The notes: generated by a model from the sequence alone, not told the origin. Shown: positions 46,608 to 56,502, numbered from the stretch's first letter. The stretch is 64,000 nt of DNA from Callorhinus ursinus (GCF_003265705.1 NW_020312902.1:8199854-8263853); one strand, 5' to 3'. Program-made: numbers and translations.

Positions 46608-46975
46608 GAGTTTGGTTAAAAGGGTTTACACTTTCAGCTATAACATGAATAGGTCTTGGGGTGCCTGGTTGGCTCAATGGGTAGAGCATGCAACTCTTGA
46701 TCTTGTGGTCGTGAGTTCCAGTGCCATTATGGGCACAGAGTTTACATAAAAAAAAAAAAAGAAAAAAAAAGATGAACAGGTCTGGGGATCTAATGTAAAG
46801 CATGGTGACAATAGTTGATAACAAAATATGTGAGCTGATGGATGCGGTAATTATAACCAGAGGGTAGAACCCCTTCACAATGTGTAAGTACATCAAATCA
46901 CCATGCTGCACACTTTAAATGTCTTACAACTTTGTATGTTAATTACATCTCAATAAAGCTGAATTTTTTTTAATC
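46608..46975 (+). mobile_element. L1 3' UTR (L1MA/MB type), split by a short SINE
   Basis: GGGTTTACACTTTCAGCTAT, GTAAAGCATGGTGACAATAG, TCACCATGCTGCACACTTTA, TTAATTACATCTCAATAAAG and an A-rich end; a classic L1 3' UTR order. Confidence 0.8.
46658..46771 (+). mobile_element. Short Can-SINE subtype
   Basis: Target-site duplication ATGAATAGGTCTTGGG at 46645-46660 and ATGAACAGGTCTGGGG at 46772-46787. Confidence 0.93.
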
Positions 46976-47050
46976 TAAAACACGTAGGCCAGTGTCATCT
47001 GTCATACGAATGGGGCTCAACAAGATATTGTTGGCTGTTTTTTTAATAGG

Positions 47051-47255
47051 ATTTTTTTTAAGATTTATGTATATATTTTAGAGAGAGAGAGAGCTCCAGC
47101 GTGAGTGGGAGGAGGGGCAAAGGGAGAGAATTTTTCAAGCAGACTCCCCACTCAGTGGGGTGGACGTGGACTGGCGAAGGTGGGGGACGCACTAGATTTC
47201 ATGACCCTGAGATCATGGCCCTGAGATCAAACCAAGAGTCAGACGCTTAACTGAC
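47051..47255 (-). mobile_element. Can-SINE, head lost
   Basis: Reverse older subtype (TTTTTTTTAAGATTTATG ... GAGTCAGACGCTTAACTGAC). The final GAGCCACCCAGGCGCC is absent, so the element's 5' end is missing. Confidence 0.85.
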
Positions 47256-47344
47256 CTCCTGCATGTAAGACCCCAGGGTGAAAGGATAGACTTGCAGGAA
47301 CCATCTGGAAGGTGAGCGGGGGAAGGGAGCATTGTCAGAAGAAA

Positions 47345-47485
47345 ACACAGTGGGTAAGAGACTCCCAGGCCTGGGCTTGAGTCCTGGTTCTGCCCCTTTG
47401 CCAGCCTTGGGACCTTGGGCTTGCTTCAAAAGCTCCCTGTCCTCATCTTTCCTCAGCGATGAGATGGAGATAACAAATGTTTCCT
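47345..47485 (-). mobile_element. MIR SINE fragment
   Basis: Reverse MIR: GGCTTGAGTCCTGGTTCTGC, CCTCATCTTTCCTCAGCGAT. Confidence 0.65.
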
Positions 47486-47844
47486 TCTTTCCATTGTGAG
47501 GCTGAGCACAAGGCTGGTCCAGAATCACCTGTAATGATGACCTGCTTGGTCACACTACACCAGGCAGCTCAGAAAATCCGAATCCAGTGAGAATAGGGCA
47601 CCTGAGAGTGCAGAGGGTGAGAGGTATGGTTGGGTTTGGTCTTTGGAGGTGGGGGATTTGCTGGGGATGGGGGGCTCCTGGGGGGTTGCCTGCTCCTTGG
47701 AACATCTCACTGAGGAACGACTTCTGATGATTTAAAGAATCCCAGAGAAGTACTGTTAGGATAGGGGAGGGATAGGGTTTTCAACACATGTCTGCTTCAG
47801 TCCCTGGAGAAGAGTAAATACACATGCCTAAAATGTCTAAGGGG
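47486..47844. other. Intergenic, nothing recognised
   Basis: Nothing was recognised; G-rich near 47640-47690. Confidence 0.4.
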
Positions 47845-48256
47845 GTGTGATGGGTTGAATTGTGTCCCCCAAAAAGATCTGTTGAAACCCTAACCCCTGG
47901 CGCCCATGAATGTGACTTTCTTTGGAAATAGGGCTTTTGCAGGTATAATCAAGTTAAGATACGGTCATTAGGTGGGCCCTAATCCTGTATGACTGGTGTG
48001 TTACGAGAAGAGGGCCCTTTAGACACAGATTACCCAGGGAGGAGACCACATGACAGCTGCTGCAAGTCCAAGAGCACTGAGCGCTGTCAGCCAGCCCCAG
48101 AAGCTAACAGGGGTTCTGCCCCGCGTCTCAGACAGCCCTGCCCGCACCTGGACTTCTGAGTTCTGGCCTCCACGACCCTGGGAATACATTTCTGTTGTTT
48201 TAACCCGGCTAGTTGGTGGTGCTCTGTTATAGCAACCGGAGTAAAGTGATACAGGG
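47845..48256 (+). mobile_element. Solo LTR of the MaLR (MLT1-like) group
   Basis: About 410 bp. It starts TGTGATGGGTTGAATTGTGT and runs through CTGTTGAAACCCTAACCCC, ACGGTCATTAGGTGGGC, GTTACGAGAAGAGGGCCC and TTCTGTTGTTTTAACCCGGC to GTTATAGCAACCGGAG. No internal region is attached. Family is by recalled consensus. Confidence 0.75.
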
Positions 48257-48529
48257 AGGACAGGGACTGGGGGGAAGGGGGGAGCTGAGGGATTTCATTC
48301 CCTTGATCTGAGAGCCCAGAAAACCAGAAGAAGGAATGCACAGCCTCAGGAGCCTCTGAGGGCGGAGCTCAATTCCAATTCTAGGGCCACCAAGGAAGGC
48401 AAGATGTTTGGACCAAGTGAAAACAGGAGGCCAGGGAGGATTCTGCACAAAGATGTTGGCTCCAAAGATCTGGAAATCTGGGGTGGTTTTTAGTTCCACT
48501 ATTGGTTCATCTGTGGCAGTAGCATTAGG

Positions 48530-48715
48530 GACATTGGCTTTAGAATCATACAGACCTGAGTTCAAATCCTGACTCTATGTGTTACTACAGTGTGGCCCTG
48601 GATGATTTACCCAACTACTGTGTATTTCAATTTCCTCACAGTGAGGTTCATAGGTTCATAGGCTGTCGTGAGAGTCACAATGTTGAGTGTATGACACATA
48701 GTATGCCTTCAGAAC
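48530..48715 (-). mobile_element. MIR SINE
   Basis: Reverse MIR: GACCTGAGTTCAAATCCTGA, ATTTCAATTTCCTCACAGTG. An internal doubling of AGGTTCAT lies at 48644-48659. Confidence 0.85.
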
Positions 48716-49243
48716 TCATCTGCGGAATGGGTAGTTTATGGAAGTGTTTAGCACCATGTCTGCCAAAGTTAGGTTCCCCAGAAAACAGCCTTGGAGGCAG
48801 AGATGGGGCGCAGCAGGTTTCCTGCTTGGGGGATCAATCGTTGTGGGAGCAAAGAGAAGGAAGCATGGTTGGGCAGAAAGAGAAGTGGGCTGTGATCAAG
48901 TCTCAGGAGAAACCTCAGCCAACCCCACGGAAATTCTGAAGCTGGGGTAACCCTTCAGAAGCAGCAAAATGGTTCTCGGCATTTCCACGTCTGCATCCGC
49001 ATGCCACCCCCACCCATGCCATTCAAGTCTAATAGAAAAGTGAGTGTGCCTCACCCAAAGATGCTAACAAAATCCTTATTACATCTCTTTGGCTCTGACT
49101 GGGTCATGTTCCTATTCATGAACCCATCTATGGCCAGAAAATGGGACACTCTCATTGGCCGAGCCAGAGGCACGTGCTCACGTCTGGTACCAGATATAAC
49201 ATCAATGCCACCTGAAGCATGTATGTTGAAAATTAGGGAGTCT
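48716..49243. other. Intergenic, nothing recognised
   Basis: Nothing was recognised. Confidence 0.4.
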
Positions 49244-49560
49244 GGGGGTGCCTGCTTGGCGCTGTCAGAAGAGCATGCCACTCTTTTTTTTAAAAGATTT
49301 TATTTATTTATTTGAGAGAGAATGAGAGATAGAGAGCACGAGAGGGAAGAGGGTCGCAGGGAGAAGCAGACTCCCTGCTGAGCAGGGAGCCCGATGTGGG
49401 ACTCGATCCCGGGACTCCAGGATCATGACCTGAGCCGAAGGCAGTCGCTTAACCAACTGAGCCACCCAGGCGCCCAAGAGCATGCCACTCTTGATCTCAG
49501 GCTGGTGAGTTCAAGCCACACGTTCCGTGTAGACGTGAAAGAAAGGAAGAGAGACACAGA
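49244..49560 (+). mobile_element. Short Can-SINE, split by another SINE
   Basis: Head GGGGGTGCCTGCTTGGCGCT and, after the insert, CTTGATCTCAGGCTGGTGAG to CCGTGTAGACGTGAAAG. Its A/G-rich tail runs into the purine microsatellite. Confidence 0.9.
49286..49475 (-). mobile_element. Can-SINE inside a SINE
   Basis: Reverse full-length. Target-site duplication AAGAGCATGCCACTCTT at 49269-49285 and 49476-49492 is perfect. Confidence 0.97.
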
Positions 49561-49568
49561 GAGAGGAT

Positions 49569-49886
49569 GGAAGAGAGAAAGAGAAAAGAGGAAGGAAGGA
49601 AAGAAGGAAGGAAGGAAGGGAGGAAGGAAGGGAGGAAGGGAGGGAGGAAGGAAGGGAGGAAGGGAGGAAGGAAGGAAGGGAGGGAGGGAGGAAGGGAGGA
49701 AGGGAGGAAGGGAGGAAGGGAGGAAGGGAGGGAGGGAGAAAGGGAGGAAGGAAGGGAGGGAGGGAGGAAGGAAGGGAGGGAGGGAGGAAGGAAGAGAGGG
49801 AGGGAGGGAGGGAGGGAGGAAGGGAGGGAGGGAGGGAGGGAGGGAGGGAGGGAGGAAGAGAGGAAGGAAGGAAAGAAGGAAGGAAG
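49569..49886 (+). repeat. 318-bp pure purine GGAA/GGGA microsatellite
   Basis: Every base from 49569 to 49886 is A or G, mainly GGAA, GGGA and GGAAGGGA units. Long open frames on both strands here are artefacts of the repeat. It appears to have grown from the GAAA-rich tail of the SINE at 49244. Confidence 0.97.
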
Positions 49887-49889
49887 TTG

Positions 49890-50340
49890 AGAGTCTGTGA
49901 TTCCCTTAATGGAAAGTCGAAGGGTGCCAAGAATGAGTGAAAGCTAGACTGTGAAAGCCTGACAAACATCTATTCTTTAACTGAAAAGAGTATTAATATA
50001 CAAACAGCTTCTGTTATGGCAGGTACATACTGAGAATGAATACCGTGATATGGAATGCAACAGGCATTTTAGGGTGTTTGACACAGAGGAAAGTATTCAA
50101 AACACGTTTGCTGAAAAAAATTAAATAAATATGCCAACTGAACGGTGGGGGGAAAGCATCCACTGGGTGATCCTCAAGCCGTTTTGAGTCTTAGCCCTAG
50201 AGAGGCTTCTGAGCTGTTGGATTGTTCTGTTTCTTATCTGGATATATCGTAGAAATTCAGCAAGCTATACATTTGTGATTTGTGTCTCCTTCTGCATCTG
50301 TTATACCTTTAAAAGTTTCTTTAAAAAGTAAAAAAAAAAA
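49890..50340. other. Intergenic, nothing recognised
   Basis: Nothing was recognised. Confidence 0.4.
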
Positions 50341-50348
50341 AAGTGGCA

Positions 50349-50543
50349 GGACACCTGGGTGGCTCAGTTGGTTAAGCAGCCGGCTCTTCGTTTCAGCTCA
50401 GGTCATGGTCTCAAGGTCTTGGGATCCAGCCCCATACCGGGTTCCTCTCTCAGCAGGGAGTCAGCTTGAGGATTCTCTCTCCCTCTCCCTCTGCCCCTCC
50501 CCTGGCTTGCACACGCATGTGCTTGCTCTCTCTTTCTCTAAAA

Positions 50544-50574
<31 letters not shown>

Positions 50575-50595
50575 ATCTTAAAAGAAAAAAGAAAA
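50349..50595 (+). mobile_element. Can-SINE (older) with long (AAAT)n tail
   Basis: ACACCTGGGTGGCTCAGTTG head; (AAAT)n of about 9 units at 50540-50576. Confidence 0.93.
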
Positions 50596-50657
50596 AAGTA
50601 GTCTTCCATAGTTTACAGCACAGATAAGACCACATCCTTAAAAAAAGTAAAATAAAT

Positions 50658-50872
50658 TGGGGCGCCTGGGTGGCTCAGTCAGTTGAGCTGCCAATTCTTG
50701 ATTTCTGATGAAGTCATGATCTCAGGGTCGTGAGGTGGAGCCCGCGTTGGGGTCCCTGCTCAGTGGGGAGTCTGCTTCTCTCCCTCCTTCTGCCCCTACC
50801 TCCCCTCATGTTCTCTCTCTCTCTCAAATAAAATAAATCTTTAAAAAAATTAAATAAATAAAATGAAATAAA
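50658..50872 (+). mobile_element. Can-SINE (older subtype)
   Basis: GGGGCGCCTGGGTGGCTCAG head; long AAATAAATAAAATG tail. Confidence 0.93.
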
Positions 50873-50947
50873 TAAGATGGCATTCTTTCCTCATGTTCTA
50901 GTCTTTACAGCCTTTCTATTGCTGGCTGTTCAATAGCAACTTCATCA

Positions 50948-51130
50948 GGGCACCTGGGTGGCTCAGTCAGTTAAGCGTCTGCCTTCGGCTCAGGTCGTGA
51001 TTCCGGGGTCCTGGGATCCAGCCCCGCATTGGGTTCCCTGCTGAGCAGGGAGCCTGCTTCTCCCTCTCCCACTCCCCCTGCTTGTGTTCTCTCTGTCAAA
51101 TAAATAAATAAAATCTTAAAAAAAAAAGAA
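50948..51130 (+). mobile_element. Can-SINE (young type)
   Basis: Target-site duplication AACTTCATCA at 50938-50947 and 51132-51141. Confidence 0.95.
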
Positions 51131-51140
51131 CAACTTCATC

Positions 51141-51420
51141 AAGGGTGATTTTTATGATAATCGAGTGTCCCTATAACTTCCCCACTCTCAACCATTCAGA
51201 TTTTGGTTTTTAAGGGTGTGTCATGAAGATCATCACAGCACCAGTTTTTATAAATGTGTGTTTCAAATTAGGCTTCCAGGATCCAGAAAGCTACTTCTTT
51301 GTTCATTTGTTTTTGCTGAACTAGTTGAGGCACCATAACAGCTCATCCCTAATACCAAGTATTCCCAAAGAACAAGGTATGTTTTTCTCTATAACCACAA
51401 TATCATTAAGACACACAAGA
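51141..51420. other. Intergenic, nothing recognised
   Basis: Nothing was recognised. Confidence 0.4.
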
Positions 51421-51870
51421 AATTTAACACTGATATCATAATATAGTATTATTTTCTCTTCATATGTGAATTTTCCCAATTGTCTAGATAATGTCTTTTA
51501 TATTTGCTTTTTTGTTTAAATCTAAGATACACATTATATGCATTGCATTTTTTATTTTCCTTAGTCTGCTTTATCCTACAATAGTTTCCACATCTTTTCT
51601 TTTTTTTTTGTCATTTATAACATTGACATTTTTGAAGACTCTAGGCTTTGCAGAATTTATATTCTATATTCTGTATTTGTATCTTTATCATTTTCTCATT
51701 ACTAGGTTCATGTTAAAATATTTTATCAAGAAGACGACATAAGTGGCATCGTGTATTTTCCATTTCTCACGAGAGGTGGTCCGTTGTGACGGTTTGTTCC
51801 ATTACTTGGTGATGCGAAGTTGCCTCCCTTGATTAAAGTAGATCTATCCCTTTCCCTTTGTCGCTACAAG
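51420..51870. mobile_element. Ancient L1-like LINE fragment (probable)
   Basis: Same family as at 19480: TGAATTTTCCCAATTGTCTA, GATAATGTCTTTTATATTTG, TGTTCCATTACTTGGTGATG. Confidence 0.4.
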
Positions 51871-52299
51871 TAACCTTTGGCACACTACTCTGAGACTAGG
51901 TCAGTCTCCCATTCCCCAGTATTCACCTGGTGCCTTCAGCATCCACTGATGGTCCTTGCCACAACCAGCTATAAATGAGGGTTTTCTGATTGAATCCATC
52001 CTTCTACATTTACTAGATGATTTCTTTTGTAAAGGACAGAGCATACTGTGTGCTCCCCTCTGTCTTGCCTTTCTTCTCTCTCTGTCTCTCCTTCCTTGCC
52101 CCCTCCTTTTCTCTCCTGTGTGTATAATACCCACAAAGCTTATTTTCCCTTTCACAAAAGGTATTTCAGGACTCTTGTATGCCTTTTTAAAAAAAATTGT
52201 CTGTTTTGTCCATTTTTATATTGCCCTCTTTTATATTTTTATATTTTGGAGAGTTTTCTTCCCCCTCAATTTTAAGTCTTCTTCATGTATTAGGGCAAT
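51871..52299. other. Intergenic, possibly a further old LINE piece
   Basis: T-rich with no confident assignment. Confidence 0.3.
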
Positions 52300-52307
52300 T
52301 AGATCTT

Positions 52308-52580
52308 TTCTTTTTTTTTTTTTAAGATTTTATTTATTTATTTAACAGAGAGACACAGCAAGAGAGGGAACACAAGCAGGGGGAGTGGGAGAGGGAGAAG
52401 CAGACTGCCCACTGAGCAGGGAGCCAGATGCGGGCTCGATGCGGGGCTCGATGCGGGGCTCGATGCGGGGCTCGATGCGGGGCTCGATGCGGGGCTCGAT
52501 GCGGGGCTCGATCCCAGGACCCTGAGATCATGACCTGAGCCAAAGGTAGATGCTTAACGACTGAGCCACCCAGGCGCCCC
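52308..52580 (-). mobile_element. Can-SINE with internal tandem repeat
   Basis: Reverse full-length, enlarged to about 270 bp by a 12-bp tandem array. Target-site duplication TAGATCTT at 52300-52307 and 52581-52588. Confidence 0.96.
52427..52509. repeat. 12-bp tandem repeat (7 copies) inside a SINE
   Basis: Unit GATGCGGGGCTC repeated from 52438 in perfect 12-bp steps (52438, 52450, 52462, 52474, 52486, 52498), preceded by one 11-bp copy. It corresponds to the single GATGCGGGGCTCGATCCC site of ordinary copies. Confidence 0.96.
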
Positions 52581-52924
52581 TAGATCTTTATCTCTGATAT
52601 AGGGAGTGAGTATTTCCACCTAGTTTAGTATTTCTCTTTCGATTTTGCTTATTAAATTTTTGTGAAATGCTAATGTTGCTTTATTTTTATGCAGAGAAAT
52701 TCATCAACCTTTTCTTTTGTTGCATTTGGATTTTGAGTTAGAGTTTAAAAAGCTCCCCCGCCCTGAGGTTATTTTTTAAATTCTCCAGTTTTCTTCCAGT
52801 ACCAGTATGACTTTCTTTTTTTATACTGAGACCTCTGATTCATTTGGAGTTTATTCTGGTGTACAGGGTGAAGCACGGATCCAATTTTATCTTTCTCCAA
52901 ATGGCCAACCAGTTGCCCCAACAT

Positions 52925-53002
52925 TTTTTATTTTTTATTTTTTAAAATTTTTATTGTTATGTTAATCACCATACATTACATCATTAGTTTTTGATCCAAC
53001 AT
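52925..53002 (-). mobile_element. Short L1 3'-end insertion (carnivore L1)
   Basis: Reverse of a young carnivore L1 3' end: TTATTGTTATGTTAATCACC, ATACATTACATCATTAG. Flanked by CCAACAT at about 52918 and 52996; severely 5' truncated. Confidence 0.7.
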
Positions 53003-53498
53003 CATTTTTTAAAAGAACCAGCTTTTCCTCCATGATTTGAGATATTACCTTTATCATATGCTAAATTTCCATATGCACTTAGGTTTATTCCTGAACTTTC
53101 TATTTTATTCTAATAGTATGTCTATTCATTTACCAATTATTTTATTTAATTACCAGTTTTCATTATAGATTCTTTTTAATATCACTTATTACTTGACAAA
53201 ACTACTTTCTCACAGCTCTTCTTTTTTTGGGTTTTTATAGCTATTCTTGCATGTTTATTTTTCTATATTAGTCCTGGAATCAACTCCTCTTGGGAAAAAA
53301 TGTGGTATTTTTATTTAGGATCATGTTAAAATTATAGATGAACTTGATGCGAATTATATCTTTATGATGTTGAGTTGTCCTGTCAAAGAACAAGGGATGT
53401 CTTTTGCTTTGCTCGAGTCTCCTTTTACGCCTTTCAGGAGTGTTTTAAAGATTTCCTCAGAGAGGTTTTGACAATTTTAGCAGTAGTAAATAAAACAC

Positions 53499-53832
53499 TT
53501 GACACTCTAGCAGATCAAAGCAGAAGTTTTATTACGGAAAAACTGATACTAGAAGAGAAAGCAGAGACAAGCAAATCACCACATTGACACCAGCTGCCAG
53601 TTTCCCAGGGACCTAGAGCCAGATGGAGAATCAGTCAGGGCAGAAGATGGCACCCAAAGCACCCCTCCTGGGACTGGTTACCACCTTCCTGGTACCTGGG
53701 CTTGTGATGCTGGAGGGATTCCAAATGACTTAGGTAGGTGGCTACTTCCAGGGCCAAGCCTGCCTATTATATACTATGTTTCCTTCTCTATGACTAACTC
53801 ACTCATTTTCTAGAGGCCTAACACCACAATAT
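53499..53832 (-). mobile_element. Probable solo LTR inside the L1
   Basis: The L1 text breaks off near 53480 and resumes near 53880; the about 330-400 bp between is foreign. On the minus strand it starts near TGTTAGGCCTCTAG, has a TATA-like TATATAATAGG (about 53764-53774), then AATAAA (about 53531-53536) and ends GAGTGTCA. That TATA to AATAAA to CA order fits an LTR. Family unknown; exact ends unsure; no convincing target duplication found. Confidence 0.5.
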
Positions 53833-54102
53833 CAGGTAAACAACTCCCTCACAGATTATGTTAGAACGTCCACACCATTCACATAGTTATCCATTTATTC
53901 CTCAATATTTTCTGTTTTGTTTCTATACTAAATAGAGGTTTCACTTTCATTACTTCCTCTAACTGGTTATTGTTCATAGAAATAGAAACATATTTGCATA
54001 TTTATATTTTCTTCATTTCTATAAAAATGTGCACATATATGTGTATCCTATAGAATTATTTGGTTTGTGTGAGTTTTATCATTAAAACTTTTGAGTTTTC
54101 TT

Positions 54103-54525
54103 GGGGTGCCTGGGTGGTTCAGTGGGTTAAGTGTCCAGCTCCTGATTTCGGCTCAGGTCATGATCTCAGGGTCGTGAGATCAAGCCCCACATTGGGCTCT
54201 GCGCTGGGCGTGAGTCTGCTTAAGATTCTCTGTCTCAAGTTAGCCGGGATCAGACCTGGTTATTCTCTCTAAAATGTAATCTCTGAAGCATGAATGCTAA
54301 AATATACATACTTGTATCTGCAAGGCCACACCATACTGTCCAGCACATTGCTGGTGCTCAGTACATGACTGTACAATGAACGGTGGTGTGAGCAGAAGAA
54401 TTTGAATGTTGCAGGGGATGTTGGATTACAAATAAAATGTATTAGGAGATTGCAATAATTAAAAAAAGATTCTCTCTCTGCCCCTCCCCCTCTAAATAAA
54501 TAAATAAATAGATAAATAAATAAAA
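54103..54525 (+). mobile_element. Can-SINE (older), split by a retrocopy
   Basis: Head GGGGTGCCTGGGTGGTTCAG to CTGCTTAAGATTCTCTGTCT, resuming at 54467 with AAGATTCTCTCTCTGCCCCT and (AAAT)n. Confidence 0.93.
54237..54466 (+). pseudogene. Unidentified 230-bp polyadenylated retrocopy in a SINE
   Basis: The insert begins AAGTTAGCCGGGATCAGACC and ends with AATAAA (54431-54436), 23 bases later AATAATT, and a short A tail. Target-site duplication AAGATTCTCTGTCTC at 54222-54236 and AAGATTCTCTCTCTG at 54467-54481. These are hallmarks of L1-mediated retroposition of a spliced or 3'-UTR RNA, 5' truncated. No long frame; the source gene was not recognised. Confidence 0.7.
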
Positions 54526-54567
54526 CTATATTTTTATATATGATAGTAGAGTTGGAAAACTCACAAG

Positions 54568-54779
54568 TTTTTTTGTTTTTTTGTTTTGAGAGAGAGAGCA
54601 CGCGCATATGAGCAGGGATTGTGAAGGGACAGAGGAGGGAGAGGAAAGAAAGAATCTTAAGCAGGCTCCACACCCAGCACAGAGCCCATCAACGGGCTCC
54701 ATCTCACAACCCTGAGATCATGACCTGAGCTGAAATCCACAGTCCCATGCTTAACTGACTGAGCCACCCAGGCACCCCA
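54568..54779 (-). mobile_element. Can-SINE (older subtype)
   Basis: Reverse; ends GACTGAGCCACCCAGGCACC. It lies close to the forward copy at 54103, forming an inverted pair. Confidence 0.92.
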
Positions 54780-55090
54780 GGATAGTTTTATTCTTTAATT
54801 TTAAATCTTATGCCTCTAATAGTTTTCTCTTGTCTAGTTGCATTAGTTAATATCTCTGATATTACATTCAATAGCCCTGGACATGCTGGGCATCCTTGCC
54901 TTATTCCTGACCTCATGTGCTTATCCTTTAAATAAGGAATGAAGTATACATTCTGAATATATACATCTATTATATTAAAATGAATTCATTAATTCCTGTT
55001 TTTATTTAACATTTTGAACATGAATGGATATTTACTTTAGTCCAAAGGTTTACAATATCTATAGATATATATTTTTTCATAAATTTATTA

Positions 55091-55274
55091 GTGGTAGTAG
55101 TAGTGTTTTCAGATTTTTTAAATTTGTTTGACAGAGAGAAAGTGAGAGAGCCCAAGCAGGGGAAGCGGCAGAGGGAGAAGCAGGGAACCCGATGCAGGGC
55201 TCGATCCCAGGACCCTGGGATCATGACCCGAGCCAAAGGCAGACACTTAACCGACTGAGCCACCCAGGTGCCCC
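55091..55274 (-). mobile_element. Can-SINE
   Basis: Reverse. Target-site duplication CATAAATTTATTA at 55078-55090 and 55275-55287 is perfect. A GTAGTAGTAG variant lies in the tail. Part of the body is deleted. Confidence 0.94.
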
Positions 55275-55443
55275 CATAAATTTATTATTATGGTGAATTA
55301 CATTAATGAATAATATCAGACCATTCTTGTGTTCCTGGAATAAATCCCACTTGACTATGGTATATTGCTTTTAATGTCCTCTTAGAGTTTATTTGCTAAT
55401 ACTTGGATTTTTTGCATAAATATTTGTAAGTAAGAATGACCTA

Positions 55444-55571
55444 GGGGCGCCTGGCTGGCTTAATCAGAGAGTATGCAAATTCCTGATTTCAGGGTCATGA
55501 GTTTGAGCCCCACATTGGGTGTAGAAATTACTTAAATAAACTAAACAAAACAAAACAAAAACTTAAAAGAA
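55444..55571 (+). mobile_element. Short Can-SINE subtype
   Basis: GGGGCGCCTGGCTGGCTTAA head, (AAAAC)n tail. Target-site duplication AAGAATGACCT / AAGAATGATCT (about 55433 and 55572). Confidence 0.92.
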
Positions 55572-55604
55572 AAGAATGATCTATACATTTTCTTTTTTTG
55601 TTTG

Positions 55605-55711
55605 TTTTTTGTTTTTGTTTTGTTTTGTTTAAGTAATCTCTACCCCCAACATGGGGCTTGAACTCTGAGATCAAGAATCACACACTCTACTGAGCCAGCC
55701 AGGCATCTCTG
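55605..55711 (-). mobile_element. Short Can-SINE subtype
   Basis: Reverse: TTTAAGTAATCTCTACCCCC ... TACTGAGCCAGCCAGGCATC, with a TTTTG-rich reversed tail. With the copy at 55444 it makes an inverted pair. Confidence 0.88.
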
Positions 55712-55927
55712 GGGTTTTTTTTGTTTGTTTTTTGGTTTTTTTGGTATTTATTGTATTTAGGTATCAATATTATACTTCATAAAAAGAGGGAATTTTCTTT
55801 CTTTTTCTAACATTAGGATTATCTGGTGTCTGAAGGATTGCAAGAATTCCCCTGGGAAATCACGTGATCCTAAAGCTTGCTATATACATTTGAAATAGAT
55901 CTTAGATATCTTTTTCTGTTCTATAAA

Positions 55928-56502
55928 ATTAGTTCTCAAATAAGTGGCCAGAGGATCCCCAGGGGTCTCTGTAACCTTTAACGGTGACTGCAAAGTCCTT
56001 CTTTACAATTAAATATCTGCATGAGATTAAATTTTCTTTATATTCTTCAAACCAAACAACATCTAGCAAAAGATTGAATGCAAAAGCAGACATGAGAATT
56101 CAGCTGTGTTCTATTAAGCGAAACATTAAAAAGATCTGAAAAATATAAAACAATACTTTCTTCTCACTAATTTTTTGTGTGCAGAAAATATAGTTATTTG
56201 TGTTAACATATAATGGGCTTATTTGTTTTTTTAAATAAATAAATATTATTTTAATGTTCTCATTTTTAATATATAATATGGTAAATATCAATAAATATAA
56301 CCCACAGGGGCACCTGGCTGGCTCGGTCAGAAGAGCATGTGACTCTTGATCTCAGGGTCATGTGTTTGAGCCCCTTGTTGGGTATAGAGATTACAATCAA
56401 TCAATCAATAAATACATAAACAAAAGCTCTTGGGATGTCTTCAAAATTTTTAAGAGTGTCAAAGTGTCCTGAGACCAAACAAAAATTGAGAACTGCTGTT
56501 TT
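55928..56502. mobile_element. hAT-like DNA transposon (Charlie type), split by a SINE
   Basis: Terminal inverted repeats are visible as AGTTCTCAA near 55931 and TTGAGAACTGCTG at 56489-56501. Internal text such as GAGGATCCCCAGGGGTCTCT, AAGAGTGTCAAAGTGTCCTG and AGACCAAACAAAAATTG is recalled from mammalian hAT elements. No transposase frame. Confidence 0.6.
56307..56420 (+). mobile_element. Short Can-SINE inside the hAT element
   Basis: GGGGCACCTGGCTGGCTCGG ... CCCTTGTTGGGTATAGAGAT with (AATC)n tail at 56395-56409. Confidence 0.92.

Larger units (their letters stand above)
52600..55840 (-). mobile_element. Ancient L1 in antisense, heavily interrupted
   Basis: Antisense L1 text: GGAGTTTATTCTGGTGTACA, GGCCAACCAGTTGCCCCAAC, TTATCATATGCTAAATTTCC, ATTCTTGCATGTTTATTTTT, TTATGATGTTGAGTTGTCCT, CAGGAGTGTTTTAAAG, TTGTGTTCCTGGAATAAATC. 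Later insertions lie at 52925, 53499, 54103, 54568, 55091, 55444 and 55605. No open reading frame survives. Confidence 0.8.

Noticed and set aside
46411..46911. 166-codon minus-strand frame
   Set aside because: It is made of a reversed SINE plus L1 3' UTR.
49394..49969. Long Gly/Arg/Lys/Glu and Ser/Leu/Pro open frames
   Set aside because: They are translations of the GGAA/GGGA microsatellite on either strand, not genes.
52334..52543. Frame with repeated Ala-Pro-His-Arg
   Set aside because: It is the 12-bp tandem repeat inside a SINE.
54237..54300. 5S rRNA similarity (GGGATCAGACCTGGTTA against the 5S box C region)
   Set aside because: Only about 20 of 30 bases agree and the match does not extend; it is too weak to call a 5S-derived retrocopy.
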